Assembly: GCF_021391535.1 (NCBI RefSeq)
Contig: NZ_CP090066.1
Coordinates: forward strand, 3,237,501 to 3,301,500
Source: Aurantimonas sp. HBX-1
GTDB lineage: Bacteria > Pseudomonadota > Alphaproteobacteria > Rhizobiales > Rhizobiaceae
Direction of reading: 5' to 3'
Length of the DNA stretch: 64,000 bases
The notes beneath the pieces were generated by a model, which worked only from the letters and a program-made list of their open reading frames with translations, was not told the origin of the DNA and ran no database searches. This document shows, in pieces, positions 32,753-46,206 of this stretch; the first letter of the stretch is position 1, and the number at the start of each line of letters is the position of its first letter. A program made the position numbers and the translations under genes.

Positions 32753-33469
32753 ATGGACGCCGAGAACAGTCCCTTCATCGCCCTTTCGGGCGTCACCAAG
32801 AGCTTCGGCAAGGGAAAGGACAGGATCGCGATCTTCTCCGATCTCTCGCTGACCATTCCCCGCGGCGATTTCGTCGCCATCATGGGCCCGTCCGGGTCCG
32901 GAAAGTCGACGCTGCTCAATCTCCTCGCCGGTCTCGACGGCGTCGAAGCCGGCCGGGTCGCGATCGACGGATGCGACATCGGCGCGATGGGCGAAGGGGA
33001 CCGGGCCGGCTGGCGGACGCAGACCCTCGGCATCGTCTTCCAGTTCTACAATCTCCTCCCGATGCTGACGGCGGCCGAGAACGTCGAGCTGCCGCTCCTC
33101 CTCAAACCGCTCTCCCGCCGGGAGCGGCGCGAGCGCGTCGAGACCGTCCTCGGCCTCGTCGGGCTGTCCGAGCGGGCGAGGCACTATCCGCGCCAGATGT
33201 CCGGCGGACAGCAGCAACGTGTCGGCATCGCGCGTGCGATCGTCGGCGACCCCGCGCTCCTCCTCTGCGACGAGCCGACCGGCGATCTCGACCGCCGCTC
33301 GGCGGACGAGGCGCTGGAGATGCTGGGCCTTCTCAACCGGGAACTCGGCAAGACCATCGTCATGGTGACGCACGATCCCGCCGCCGCCCAGGCCGCCCGT
33401 CGCACGCTACACCTCGACAAGGGCGTGTTCCGTGACGCGGCGTGGATCGGGGAAGGAGCCGTGCAATGA
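32753..33469 (+). CDS. ABC transporter ATP-binding protein (MacB/LolD type)
   Basis: 238 residues. Walker [10 protein letters not shown] (45-53), Q-loop [20 protein letters not shown], signature [15 protein letters not shown], Walker [14 protein letters not shown] and switch histidine in MVTHDP. FYNLLP and GDLDRR fit the MacB/LolD/FtsE-like branch, which drives FtsX-fold permeases by mechanotransmission rather than classical transport. The stop overlaps the start of the first permease (ATGA). It must work with the two FtsX-like proteins that follow. Confidence 0.95.
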   Translation: MDAENSPFIALSGVTKSFGKGKDRIAIFSDLSLTIPRGDFVAIMGPSGSGKSTLLNLLAGLDGVEAGRVAIDGCDIGAMGEGDRAGWRTQTLGIVFQFYNLLPMLTAAENVELPLLLKPLSRRERRERVETVLGLVGLSERARHYPRQMSGGQQQRVGIARAIVGDPALLLCDEPTGDLDRRSADEALEMLGLLNRELGKTIVMVTHDPAAAQAARRTLHLDKGVFRDAAWIGEGAVQ

Positions 33470-34608
33470 GCTTCTTTCGTCTCATGCGGCTGAACGCCTG
33501 GCGCCGGCCGATGCGCACCGTCCTGATGATGCTCTGCGTCGCCGTCGCCTTCCTCATTCACGGCCTCGGCGCCGGCTTCCTCTCGGGATCGCAAGGGGCG
33601 AACGGTGCGGACGAGGGCCGTCTCGTCGTCGTCAGCCGCAGCGGCCGGGCGCAGCCTTTGCCGCTCAGCCACTTCGCCCGCATCGCGGCCGACCCCGATG
33701 TCGCGTCCGCCGCCTATTCCGCCCGTATCCGCGGCTTCGTCGAGACGGAGCGGAACGTCGTCGTCGCCAGCGCCGTCGACCCCGCTTCCATGGCCGCGAC
33801 GATGGGCGACGAACTCGGCCTTACGTCGGATCTCCTCGCCGGGCTGGCGGGCGCGCGCGACCGGGTGCTCGTCGGCCGGGCGCTGGCCGAGACCATGGGC
33901 TGGAGCGTCGGCCGGCGCGTCGCCCTCACGCCCTTCCAGACGATGCGGGCGGACGGCGCGAGGACCTGGAGCTTCGAGATCGCCGGGATCTTCGACGGCG
34001 CGCGGGCCGACGTCGACACCCACTTCATGCTGGCCCGCTACGACTACGTGAACGCCGCCCGCGCCAAGGACCGGGACACGGTCGACGGCATCGTCGTCGT
34101 GCTGCGCCCCGGCGTGTTGCCGAGCGTCCTCGCCGCCAGGATCGACGCGATGTTCGCAAGCTCCGCGGCACCGACGCGGACGCAGTCGGAGAAGGCGTTC
34201 CTCGAGGCATTGATCCGCCAGATCGCCGATTTCGGCCTGATCGTGACCCTCGTCACATCGGCCGCCTTCGTCACGATCCTGATGATCGTGGTCAACACCA
34301 TGGTCTTCGCGATCCGGGAGCGGACCTTCGAGATCGGCGTCCTCAAGGTGCTGGGCTTCTCGCCGCGGCGGGTCATGGCCTTGGTGCTGGGCGAGACGCT
34401 CTTCGTCTTCCTGGCCGGAGGGCTGGTGGGTCTCGGCCTCGCCAAGGCAGGCTCGCTCCTCCTCGGCGCCGAACTCGGCCTTGCCCTGCCGCCGCTGGTG
34501 CTCGCGAAGGGCGTTCTCATCCTCCTCGCTCTCGGGCTCGTCGCGGGCGTCGTACCCGCGGCACAGGCCATGCGCATTCCCATCGCCAACGCCCTGAAGT
34601 CGAGGTGA
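33466..34608 (+). CDS. FtsX-like ABC permease, subunit 1
   Basis: 380 residues from ATG 33466, overlapping the ATPase stop (an upstream start at 33442 is less likely). One N-terminal transmembrane helix ([20 protein letters not shown]), a large periplasmic domain (about 45-245), then three C-terminal helices ([58 protein letters not shown]). The [20 protein letters not shown] loop is the coupling segment typical of FtsX/MacB. It pairs with subunit 2, as in heterodimeric systems. Confidence 0.92.
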   Translation: MSFFRLMRLNAWRRPMRTVLMMLCVAVAFLIHGLGAGFLSGSQGANGADEGRLVVVSRSGRAQPLPLSHFARIAADPDVASAAYSARIRGFVETERNVVVASAVDPASMAATMGDELGLTSDLLAGLAGARDRVLVGRALAETMGWSVGRRVALTPFQTMRADGARTWSFEIAGIFDGARADVDTHFMLARYDYVNAARAKDRDTVDGIVVVLRPGVLPSVLAARIDAMFASSAAPTRTQSEKAFLEALIRQIADFGLIVTLVTSAAFVTILMIVVNTMVFAIRERTFEIGVLKVLGFSPRRVMALVLGETLFVFLAGGLVGLGLAKAGSLLLGAELGLALPPLVLAKGVLILLALGLVAGVVPAAQAMRIPIANALKSR

Positions 34609-34612
34609 TCCC

Positions 34613-35812
34613 ATGTCCTCCCTTCCACGCCAGATGCTCGTCCTGACGAGCGCCTCGCTCGCCAGCCTGCCGCGCCGGACGGCGATCTCGCTCTCCATGG
34701 TCCTCTCGGTCGCCCTCGTCGTCGCCGTGCTGATCGGTTTCGTGTCGATGGCGGACGGGCTTCGCCAGACGCTGGGCGCCGGCGGGTCGCCCGATGTCGC
34801 CATCATCCTCGGCGGCGGCGGCACCCAGGAAGTCGGCTCCAGCATCCCCCCTGAGGCGGCCCGCAGCATCCAGGCGGCCGGCACGTCCGGTGGCATCGCA
34901 AGCGACCCGGCCGGACGCCTCCTTCTTGCGCGCGAGATTCTCGTTCCGGTGGAGGCGACGGGCGCGGACGGCACGCCCCGGATGATCGCGCTCCGGGGCA
35001 TGGAGGCGGCAGGCCCGGCCCTGCGCTCGAGCGCGTCGATAAATGATGGCCGATCCTTTGCCCCGGGCTCGCGTGAGATCGTGGTCGGCGAACGCCTCGC
35101 CCGCGATCTCGGCGACCTCGCGCCGGGGCAGGAGATCCGCCTCGGCCCGGTCGAATGGACCATTGCCGGCCTCCTCTCTGCCGGCGGCGGCATCGCGGAG
35201 TCCGAGATCTGGGCGGATTTCGACGCCGTCCGCTCCGCCTTCGACCGTCAGGGGCAGATCCAGACGCTGCGCGCCCGGCTGGACGGGCCGGACGGTCTGG
35301 CAAGGCTTCAGGCTACCCTGCCGGCAATGTCGACGACACCACTGATCGCCGTTTCCGAGGCCGAATTCCTGGCGGGGCAGTCCGCGCGGACCGAGCGCCT
35401 CGTCTCCCTCTTCGGCTGGCCAATCGCTCTCCTGATGGCGGTCGGCGCGACGACCGGCGCGCTCAACACGATGATGAGCTCGGTCTCGGACCGCTCGGTC
35501 GAGATCGCGACGCTCCGCGTCCTCGGCTTCAGCCGCTTGGCGACCTTCACCGCGACCTTCACGGAAGCGGCCTTGCTCTCGCTTGCCGGCGGCGTGCTCG
35601 GCGCCTTCGCATCCTGGGCGATCCTCGACGGCTGGCAGGCCTCGACGCTCGGCGCCAACGACACGCAACTGGCCTTCCGGCTCAGCGTCACGCCCCTCGC
35701 CATGCTCCAGGCCGGGGCGCTCGCCATCCTCATAGGATGCGTAGGCGGTGCACTGCCCGCCTTCGCCGCCACGCGGTTGCCGCTCGTCTCGGCGCTACGG
35801 GGCAACGGCTGA
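34613..35812 (+). CDS. FtsX-like ABC permease, subunit 2
   Basis: 399 residues, four bases after subunit 1. Same architecture: N-terminal helix ([20 protein letters not shown]), a periplasmic domain of some 220 residues, then three helices around [20 protein letters not shown] and [18 protein letters not shown]. The loop [20 protein letters not shown] is the ATPase-coupling segment. Two different FtsX-like subunits with one ATPase and one HlyD adaptor make a full inner-membrane export unit (MacAB- or DevABC-like); the substrate, perhaps a peptide or lipid, is unknown. Confidence 0.92.
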   Translation: MSSLPRQMLVLTSASLASLPRRTAISLSMVLSVALVVAVLIGFVSMADGLRQTLGAGGSPDVAIILGGGGTQEVGSSIPPEAARSIQAAGTSGGIASDPAGRLLLAREILVPVEATGADGTPRMIALRGMEAAGPALRSSASINDGRSFAPGSREIVVGERLARDLGDLAPGQEIRLGPVEWTIAGLLSAGGGIAESEIWADFDAVRSAFDRQGQIQTLRARLDGPDGLARLQATLPAMSTTPLIAVSEAEFLAGQSARTERLVSLFGWPIALLMAVGATTGALNTMMSSVSDRSVEIATLRVLGFSRLATFTATFTEAALLSLAGGVLGAFASWAILDGWQASTLGANDTQLAFRLSVTPLAMLQAGALAILIGCVGGALPAFAATRLPLVSALRGNG

Positions 35813-36160
35813 CGGGTCGAGGACTTTTTCGATACGCTGAACCAACTTGGCGATCGGCCGGCGCTTGCCAGCCGCGTCCTTAAGGCCTCACACGATCGGA
35901 CCGCCGTCCTTCGACGGCCCGGGAATCTCGCATTGCCAGATCGGCAGCAGGAGCGATGCCGCAGGCGGGGCGCGGAGCCGGTATCGACCTATTGCAGCCG
36001 CTCCTGCTTCGCTCCGGGAGGACTGCTTTTAGTCCGAAACGTTCGTCGGTCGTAACAGAAACTTACTGCTAACCCCCGGCCCTGAGAGGGTGTTAGCCGG
36101 GCACTCTGCGGAAGCTTCAGGAGATACCGGAGCGCAGAAAAACCAGAAATCGCGTGATAT
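35813..36160. other. Intergenic stretch downstream of the exporter operon
   Basis: About 350 bases, no gene recognised. Frames are short and patchy. A hairpin at 36068-36097 is the only clear structure. Confidence 0.45.
36068..36097. terminator. Hairpin between the exporter operon and the DUF3788 gene
   Basis: GCTAACCCCC (36068-36077) pairs with GGGTGTTAGC (36088-36097) at nine of ten positions, with a 10-base loop. No T-run follows on either side, so a terminator role is only plausible. Confidence 0.35.
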
Positions 36161-36616
36161 TCAACCGCGTGCTGGGTGACGACGCTTCATGCTCAAGAGC
36201 TCCATCACATCGTGCCGATCATCAGCAGATAATATCACCACTTTCAGCCATTTCCCATCGTGGTATGTCTGAGTCCCGTCGTAGAGCTTGACCAGTTGCG
36301 GACGCCAACCCTCGCGCCGCTCCTCGAACTTCTCCCGCTCCGCAGATCCTAGCACCACCACGACTGAGAAAAGCTTGTACTCCGGCAAGAAGGTGCAGAA
36401 TGCCTTGGACTTCTTATAGCGCAGAGACCAGCCATGTTTCTTGCCACCATATAGCCAGCTGGCCGCGAAAACACCGGGATAGGTCTCCTCGATCCAATCA
36501 CGTAACGCGATCCAGTGCTCGAACGCCTCCGGCCCGACCCAATCTTGGATGGTCGCATCATCGGGTGGCGCTGATTTGTCGGTGAGGCGTTCTCCGATAT
36601 GCGGGGCCTGATCCAT
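36161..36616 (-). CDS. DUF3788-family protein
   Basis: 151 residues, cytoplasmic. WLYGGKKHGWSLRYKKSKAF and EYKLFSVVVVLGSAEREKFEE fit the DUF3788 family (YdhG/YjdM-like fold guess), found alone in many bacteria. No catalytic motif is evident and no function is known. It is isolated: its stop is convergent with the exporter operon and upstream lies an AraC fossil. Confidence 0.82.
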   Translation of the reverse strand: MDQAPHIGERLTDKSAPPDDATIQDWVGPEAFEHWIALRDWIEETYPGVFAASWLYGGKKHGWSLRYKKSKAFCTFLPEYKLFSVVVVLGSAEREKFEERREGWRPQLVKLYDGTQTYHDGKWLKVVILSADDRHDVMELLSMKRRHPARG

Positions 36617-36675
36617 ATCCTTCCCTATCGCTGCCCGTCAGGACCACCGCTTGCCGCAATCTGCCAAGCGCCGCT

Positions 36676-36924
36676 TCAGGTGCCTGGACGCGGGCGCCCT
36701 ATCGTCCGTTGCAGGAAGCTCGACGGGCTGGAGCCGAGCGTCTTTCGAAACATGGAGCTCGACGAACTCGGAAAGTCATAGCCAAGATCGAAAGCTACGG
36801 TGCCGATCTTCTTACGCGAAGTGAGCTGGGAGATGGCGTGAGGGAGGCAAGCAAACCGCAGCCATTGCGCCGGCGGCATGCCGGTCTCCGAGATAAAGAG
36901 CCGCTCGATCGTCTTGCGCTGGCA
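36676..36924 (-). pseudogene. AraC-family regulator fossil, C-terminal half of the HTH only
   Basis: The frame reads CQRKTIERLFISETGMPPAQ, WLRFACLPHAISQLTSRKKI, GTVAFDLGYDFPSSSSSMFR, then KTLGSSPSSFL. That is the second half of an AraC DNA-binding domain. The sensor domain and the first HTH are missing. The similarity begins within about ten bases of the 3' end of the tRNA-Gln gene and runs away from it, as if the gene had been cut by integration at the tRNA. Confidence 0.8.
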
Positions 36925-36929
36925 TGTGC

Positions 36930-37004
36930 TGGCTGGGGCGCCAGGATTCGAACCTGGGAATGGCGGCACCAAAAGCCGCTGCCTTACCGCTTGGCGACGC
37001 CCCA
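36930..37004 (-). tRNA. tRNA-Gln (anticodon TTG)
   Basis: On the minus strand: acceptor TGGGGCG pairs with CGCCCCA, anticodon stem GCGGC/GCCGC with loop TTTTGGT (anticodon TTG), T-arm CCAGG-TTCGAAT-CCTGG, discriminator G and an encoded CCA. The D-arm is GCCAAGCGGTAAGGC. All stems are perfect. It reads codon CAA and by wobble CAG. tRNA 3' ends are common integration sites; here an AraC fossil abuts the 3' end. Confidence 0.95.
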
Positions 37005-37223
37005 ACGCGCGATGCGCTGCGCGCCGTGCTATAGCGTCTGCCGGATCGCTGCGCAACGATGGCCACGGGTCCAAAGGCCGGCGGCGATGCGACGCGGCCG
37101 GGGGGAGCACCGAAGCGCGTTCCCTCCTGCCGGCATCGCCGGGAGACCCCCGGGGGAGTTGCGGCAGGCGTCGCGGCGGCGGGCGGAAGGGCAGCGGACC
37201 ATGGATTCAGGAGGCAATCCCCG

Positions 37224-38126
37224 ATGCTATCTCTCGACACGTCCTTCGACCCCGCCCATGGCGACGCGGTGGCGGTGGCCGAGGGTGTCCTTCGGGTAAC
37301 GGCGCGCAATCCCGGGCCTTTCACCTTCCACGGTACCAACAGCTACGTGATCGGCGGGGCGCGCTGCTTCGTCGTCGATCCGGGCCCCGACACGCCGGAG
37401 CACGCCGCGGCGCTGGCGGCCGCGATCGCGGGACGACCGGTCGACGCGATCCTCCTCACCCACACGCATCGCGACCATACCGGCTCGGTGGCGCGGCTGC
37501 AGGCGGCGACCGGCGCGCCGGTGATGGGGGGCGGGCCGCACCGCCCCGCCCGGCCGATGCTGGCCGGCGAAGCCGAGCGCCTCGAGGCGAGCGCCGACAC
37601 CAGCATCGTCTTCGACCGGGTGCTCGCCGACGCCGAGACGGTGACGCTCGGGGACGTGCCGGTCACCGCGATCGCCACGCCCGGCCACGCCGCCAATCAT
37701 CTCGCCTTTGCCGTCGGGGCGGACGGGGTGCTGCTGTCCGGCGATCACGTCATGGCCTGGTCGACGACGGTGGTGGCGCCCCCCGACGGGTCGATGCGGG
37801 ACTACATGGCTTCGCTGGAGCGGCTGCTGGCGCGGCGCGACCGGATCTACCTGCCGGGCCATGGCGGACCGGTGGAAACCCCCGCTGCCTTCGTGCGCGG
37901 CCTGATCGGCCACCGCCGCATGCGCGAGGCCGCGATCCTCGAGCGGCTCGCGGCGGGCGACCGCACCATCCCGGCGATCGTGTCGGTGCTGTACCGGGGC
38001 GTCGCGCCGCATCTTCACCCGGCCGCCGGCCTGTCGGTGCTGGCGCATCTGGAGGATCTGGTGGCGCGGGGCCTGGCCCGGACCGAGAGCGCCCCGTCGC
38101 TCGGCGCGACCTACGCCCCCGCCTGA
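37224..38126 (+). CDS. MBL-fold metallo-hydrolase (LACTB2-like)
   Basis: 300 residues from ATG 37224, preceded by AGGAGG ten bases upstream. Metallo-beta-lactamase fold: TNSYVIGGARCFVVDPGPD, the zinc motif THTHRDHTG (85-93 region), TPGHAANHLAF, SGDHVMAWST and the PGHGGPV zinc-site strand. The C-terminal winged-helix part (HRRMREAAILERL, APHLHPAAGLSVLAHLEDL) is that of LACTB2/beta-lactamase-like 2 proteins, endoribonucleases or hydrolases in their best-known members. The bacterial substrate is not known. The frame upstream to 37059 covers the tRNA promoter region and is not used. Confidence 0.92.
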   Translation: MLSLDTSFDPAHGDAVAVAEGVLRVTARNPGPFTFHGTNSYVIGGARCFVVDPGPDTPEHAAALAAAIAGRPVDAILLTHTHRDHTGSVARLQAATGAPVMGGGPHRPARPMLAGEAERLEASADTSIVFDRVLADAETVTLGDVPVTAIATPGHAANHLAFAVGADGVLLSGDHVMAWSTTVVAPPDGSMRDYMASLERLLARRDRIYLPGHGGPVETPAAFVRGLIGHRRMREAAILERLAAGDRTIPAIVSVLYRGVAPHLHPAAGLSVLAHLEDLVARGLARTESAPSLGATYAPA

Positions 38127-38145
38127 CCGGCCGGGGCGCCGGGGG

Positions 38146-39078
38146 TCATTCCCCGGCGGCGATGGATTCCAGACCCGCCATCGCGGTGTCCAGATCGGTC
38201 AGGAAGCCCTCGACGAGGCGGCGGTTTTCGCCGAGGTCGATCCCGGTGGAACGCGATACGGACTGCATGTCGACATAGGTTTCGCCGTCATCGGCGGCGA
38301 TGCGGATGACCATGTCGCTCGGCAGGCCGAACAGCAGGTCCCGCGCCACGGCCTCGATCCGGTACTGGTCGCTTTCCGGAACCGCAAAGGGATCGGCTGC
38401 GGCATCCAGATCGACGCTGTCGCGCGGCGTCGGGATCGGAACGCCGGTCATGCCGCTGATGCCGAGATCGCCCTCGGCAGGCGTAGGCGCCTTCGGCTGC
38501 GACGGATCGCCGGCGACGATCGCCTGGACCTCCCAGCCGGAATCCTCGACCACCATGCGGGCTGCCTGGAAGACCCGCGGCGCCTCGGCGACGAAGCGCC
38601 GGCCGCTGACGATGCTCGGCTGCTCCGGCGCGGCCGGGGCGGCGAAGAACGACGTCCAGCTGTCGGAGGGCGGTGCCGCGACGGTCGCCTGGACGCCCTC
38701 CGGCGCCAGCGCCTCGGTATAGGCTGCGTTGGCGCGCGGATTGACGAAGGCCAGATAGATCATCAGGGCGAAGGGAAACAGCGTCAGCAGCGCCAGGAAG
38801 AAGGCACCCATCGCGGCGCGGCCGCCGTCGAGGCCGCGATACCAGACCCGGACCAGTCCGACGCCGGAGATCAAGAGAGCAACGCTCGCGATCGCCGCGA
38901 CCAGCAGCAGAAGCCCGATCAGCGCCTGCGGCGCGATCGCCCCCAGGCGGTAGATCACCATCGCGGTCACCAGCAGCACCAGCGCGAACACCGCGAGGCG
39001 GCGGGCGAAGCCGGCAAAGCGCAGGCGCTTGCGCAGATAGTGGCCCGAAACCGGCAGGCGCCCGTAGACAGAACTCAT
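38146..39078 (-). CDS. DUF1499 membrane protein
   Basis: 310 residues. Three hydrophobic segments (about 26-48, 51-74 and 89-112, e.g. LAVFALVLLVTAMVIYRLGA and FFLALLTLFPFALMIYLAF), then a soluble C-terminal domain with DMVIRIAADDGETYVDMQSVSRSTGIDLGEN in pieces, the mark of DUF1499. The family is widespread in alphaproteobacteria and has no known function. The C-terminal domain would face the periplasm or cytoplasm depending on topology. Convergent with the MBL gene. Confidence 0.88.
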   Translation of the reverse strand: MSSVYGRLPVSGHYLRKRLRFAGFARRLAVFALVLLVTAMVIYRLGAIAPQALIGLLLLVAAIASVALLISGVGLVRVWYRGLDGGRAAMGAFFLALLTLFPFALMIYLAFVNPRANAAYTEALAPEGVQATVAAPPSDSWTSFFAAPAAPEQPSIVSGRRFVAEAPRVFQAARMVVEDSGWEVQAIVAGDPSQPKAPTPAEGDLGISGMTGVPIPTPRDSVDLDAAADPFAVPESDQYRIEAVARDLLFGLPSDMVIRIAADDGETYVDMQSVSRSTGIDLGENRRLVEGFLTDLDTAMAGLESIAAGE

Positions 39079-39148
39079 GACCGCACCCTTCGACGTCGGG
39101 AGCGACCATACCCCAGGGCGGGCGCCGGGCGGAAGCCCCGCCGGCCGG

Positions 39149-40777
<1,629 letters not shown>

Positions 40778-40943
40778 GTCTTCCCTCCCGGCATGACGGC
40801 GCCCCTCCCCGGGCATGCCGCCACTGTCGGCAACGGCCGCCGCTTTGTCCAGTTGCCGGCGGCTTGCGGGGGCATCGCCACAGTTCGGCCGTTTCACGCC
40901 GTCACCGTAACGCATGGGACAAGGCTTTACCGAGGAGCGCCCG

Positions 40944-41348
40944 ATGCGCATTCAGGCCGACATCGACGCCGGACAGGATCGGGTCGTCGACACGTTCGAG
41001 GCGGTCGAACTCGAACTCGCGCTCGACATGCAGGATCTCACCGAGAGCGATTTCGAGACCTGCGTGCGGGCCGCGGCGGCCGTCGTCGGCGGCGAACTCC
41101 TGTTCGACATTCCCGCGGACGGATCGGTCGAGGATGCCTCGCGGATCGCCGCCGTACGGATCGAGGGCGAGGATCGCGACGTCATCGTCTTTGCCGTCCT
41201 CAACGCCGATGGCGACAATATTCGCGTCTCGGGCCGCGACGAGATCGGCGACCGGTTCCACGGCTTCGCCCGTGCCTTCGTCGGGGTTCTCACCCGCATC
41301 CGCGACGATCTGCCGTTCGGCCACACCAGCCCGGAAGGCACCGCCTGA
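40944..41348 (+). CDS. Conserved-looking hypothetical protein (134 residues)
   Basis: ATG 40944 has GAGGAG six bases upstream. The acidic protein (MRIQADIDAG..., DLTESDFETCVRAAAAVVGG, EDRDVIVFAVLNADGDNIRV) shows alternating strand and helix patterns but no motif or membrane segment. No family is recognised. An ATG at 40914 is possible. It stands alone between a divergent acyl-CoA ligase gene and a transporter gene on the same strand 214 bases later. Confidence 0.7.
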   Translation: MRIQADIDAGQDRVVDTFEAVELELALDMQDLTESDFETCVRAAAAVVGGELLFDIPADGSVEDASRIAAVRIEGEDRDVIVFAVLNADGDNIRVSGRDEIGDRFHGFARAFVGVLTRIRDDLPFGHTSPEGTA

Positions 41349-41562
41349 GTCGCGAAGCCGGCGCCGCCCCTCCGCCCGCAGGCTGAAGGGAGCACATAGG
41401 CGCCGTCCGATCCGTCCTTCGACGCCCCGCGCGGACTGGCAGTGATCGCCGTCCGTCCCGAAGGTAATGTCGCTCCGGCTAACGAAGCGTCCGGCAAGCG
41501 CCCTTGTCAAAGTCCCCGGGCCTCGCAGTTCCGCGTCTTCGATCTCTCATCGACCGGTTCCC

Positions 41563-43344
41563 ATGGACAGCTTCCTGACGGATTATTCCGCCTACATCGC
41601 CCTGGCGATCGTGGGCCTGGTGTTTCTCGGCTTCGCGATGGAAGCCTATCCGCCGGAAGTGATCGCGACGGGCGGGGCCGTGACGTTCCTCATCCTCGGC
41701 TATGTCGACGGCGAGGAACTCACGTCGGTCTTCGCCAACCCCGCACCGATCACCATCGCGGCGATGTTCGTGCTGTCGGGCGCGCTGGTGCGGACGGGGA
41801 CGCTGGAAGGCGCGGCGAGCTGGCTGGTCAAGAGCGCCGGCGTGCGCCCGGTCGCGACGCTCGTCGTGCTCGGCATCGGCATCCTCGTCGCTTCGGCGTT
41901 CATGAACAACACGCCGGTGGTGATCGTCTTCATCCCGATCATGACGGAGCTCGCCCGCGCGCTCGGGGTGAGCTCGACGCGGCTCCTGATCCCCCTCTCC
42001 TTCCTGACGATCCTCGGCGGCACCTGCTCGCTGATCGGCACCTCGACCAATCTTCTGGTCGACGGCGTTGCCCGCGGCCAGGGGCTGAAGGCCTTCTCGA
42101 TCTTCGAGATCACCCCGGTCGGCATCGTCACGGCGCTTGTCGGCGTCACCTATCTGCTCGTCGTCGGCCGGTTCCTGCTACCCGACCGGGTGTCGGCGAC
42201 CGACGCGCTCGACGACAGCGCCGACAACGAATACTTCACCGAGGTCGTGGTGCGCGAGGGCGCGCCGGCGATCGGCGAAACCGTAGGCGAAACCACCGCC
42301 TTCAGCGCGCGCGGCGTTCGCCCGCTGGCGCTGCGGCGCGGTGCCGAGACGACCCGCAAGGGCATCGACGATGTCACGATCGCCAAGGGCGATCGGATCA
42401 TCATGTTCGCCAGCCCCGAGGAACTGCTGACACTGCACGCCGACGAGAACTTCCGCGTCGCGCGGGTCGCGGCGTCTGCGGCCAAGGACGAGGAGCGCAT
42501 CGTCGTCGAGGCGACGGTGGCGGCGCATCGGCGGGGCATCGGGCGGCGGATTTCCGACCTCGTCGGCATCTCCGGCTCGGGCGTCCACGTCCTCGGCGTC
42601 CGCCGGCACCGGCACGTGCCGGGACAGTCGCTCTACGACACCAAGCTGCGCCCCGCCGACCGGCTGCTGCTGGAGGGCCGGCCGGAGGCGATCGCCCGTA
42701 TCGCCGAGGCCAACGACCTCATCGGCATCGACCTCAGCCAGGCGCGGCCCTATCGCCGGCGCAAGGCGCCGATCGCCATCGGCGCGCTGCTCGGCGTGGT
42801 CGTCCTCGCGGCGTTCGGCATCGCCAGCATCCAGATAATCGCCTTCATCGCCATCGCCGGACTATTGCTGATCCGGGTCCTCGATGCCGACGAGGCATGG
42901 CGCTCGATCAACGGCGACATCCTGATCCTGATCTTCGCCATGCTGGCGATCGGCATCGGCATGCAGAAGACCGGCGCGGTTGAACTCATGGTCGGCGGCC
43001 TGGCGCCGCTGCTGTCCGGCGCCTCGCCGCTGGTCGTCATCCTGATCATCTATGCGGTGTCGTCGATCATGACGGAGATCGTCACCAACAACGCCGTCGC
43101 GGTGGTGGTCACCCCGATCGCCATCGCGCTGGCGACCTCGATGGGAATCGATCCGCGGGCCTTGGTCGTGGCGGTGATGTTCGGCGCGTCGGCGTCCTTC
43201 GCGACGCCCATCGGCTACCAGACCAACACGCTGGTCTATGCGGCCGGCAACTACAAGTTCATGGATTTCGTCAAGATCGGCGTCCCGATGAACATCATCG
43301 TCGGCATCGCCAGCTCGTTCGCGATCTACTTCTACTATTTGTAG
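41563..43344 (+). CDS. SLC13-family permease with central TrkA-C (RCK-C) domains
   Basis: 593 residues from ATG 41563 (MDSFLTDYSAYIALAIVGLV). N-terminal and C-terminal halves each carry about five or six membrane segments; between them (about residues 200-405) lie two TrkA_C-type regulatory domains. Two transporter loops are visible: GTSTNLLVDG in the first half and TPIGYQTNTLVY in the second, plus the TNNAVAVVVTPIA stretch. Relatives carry sulfate, dicarboxylates or other anions with Na+ or H+. The frame opens at 41467 but that extension is not hydrophobic or family-like. Confidence 0.9.
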   Translation: MDSFLTDYSAYIALAIVGLVFLGFAMEAYPPEVIATGGAVTFLILGYVDGEELTSVFANPAPITIAAMFVLSGALVRTGTLEGAASWLVKSAGVRPVATLVVLGIGILVASAFMNNTPVVIVFIPIMTELARALGVSSTRLLIPLSFLTILGGTCSLIGTSTNLLVDGVARGQGLKAFSIFEITPVGIVTALVGVTYLLVVGRFLLPDRVSATDALDDSADNEYFTEVVVREGAPAIGETVGETTAFSARGVRPLALRRGAETTRKGIDDVTIAKGDRIIMFASPEELLTLHADENFRVARVAASAAKDEERIVVEATVAAHRRGIGRRISDLVGISGSGVHVLGVRRHRHVPGQSLYDTKLRPADRLLLEGRPEAIARIAEANDLIGIDLSQARPYRRRKAPIAIGALLGVVVLAAFGIASIQIIAFIAIAGLLLIRVLDADEAWRSINGDILILIFAMLAIGIGMQKTGAVELMVGGLAPLLSGASPLVVILIIYAVSSIMTEIVTNNAVAVVVTPIAIALATSMGIDPRALVVAVMFGASASFATPIGYQTNTLVYAAGNYKFMDFVKIGVPMNIIVGIASSFAIYFYYL

Positions 43345-43372
43345 CACTCTGCCGACGACAATGGCGCGGCGG

Positions 43373-46042
<2,670 letters not shown>

Positions 46043-46206
46043 CGAATACGGCAGACCGCCTCCCGAGCGGGGATGCCCCTCCCGGGCAGCCCACGTCCGG
46101 TAGAGAATAGGCAGAACACCGATTGCTGCAATGCAAAAAGACTGAATCGCCGCAGACGGCGGGGTTCAGAGGGCGGACCGACGAAGCCGACCCGCCCGAG
46201 CCGTGA

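Noticed and set aside
1..36929. Direct repeat of the tRNA-Gln 3' end as the other attachment site
   Set aside because: Not found by eye left of the tRNA; short matches to GATTCGA occur by chance only.
46142..46168. Hairpin near the ppdK promoter and the end of the upstream strand
   Set aside because: Imperfect stem with a bulge and no T-run; too weak to call a terminator.
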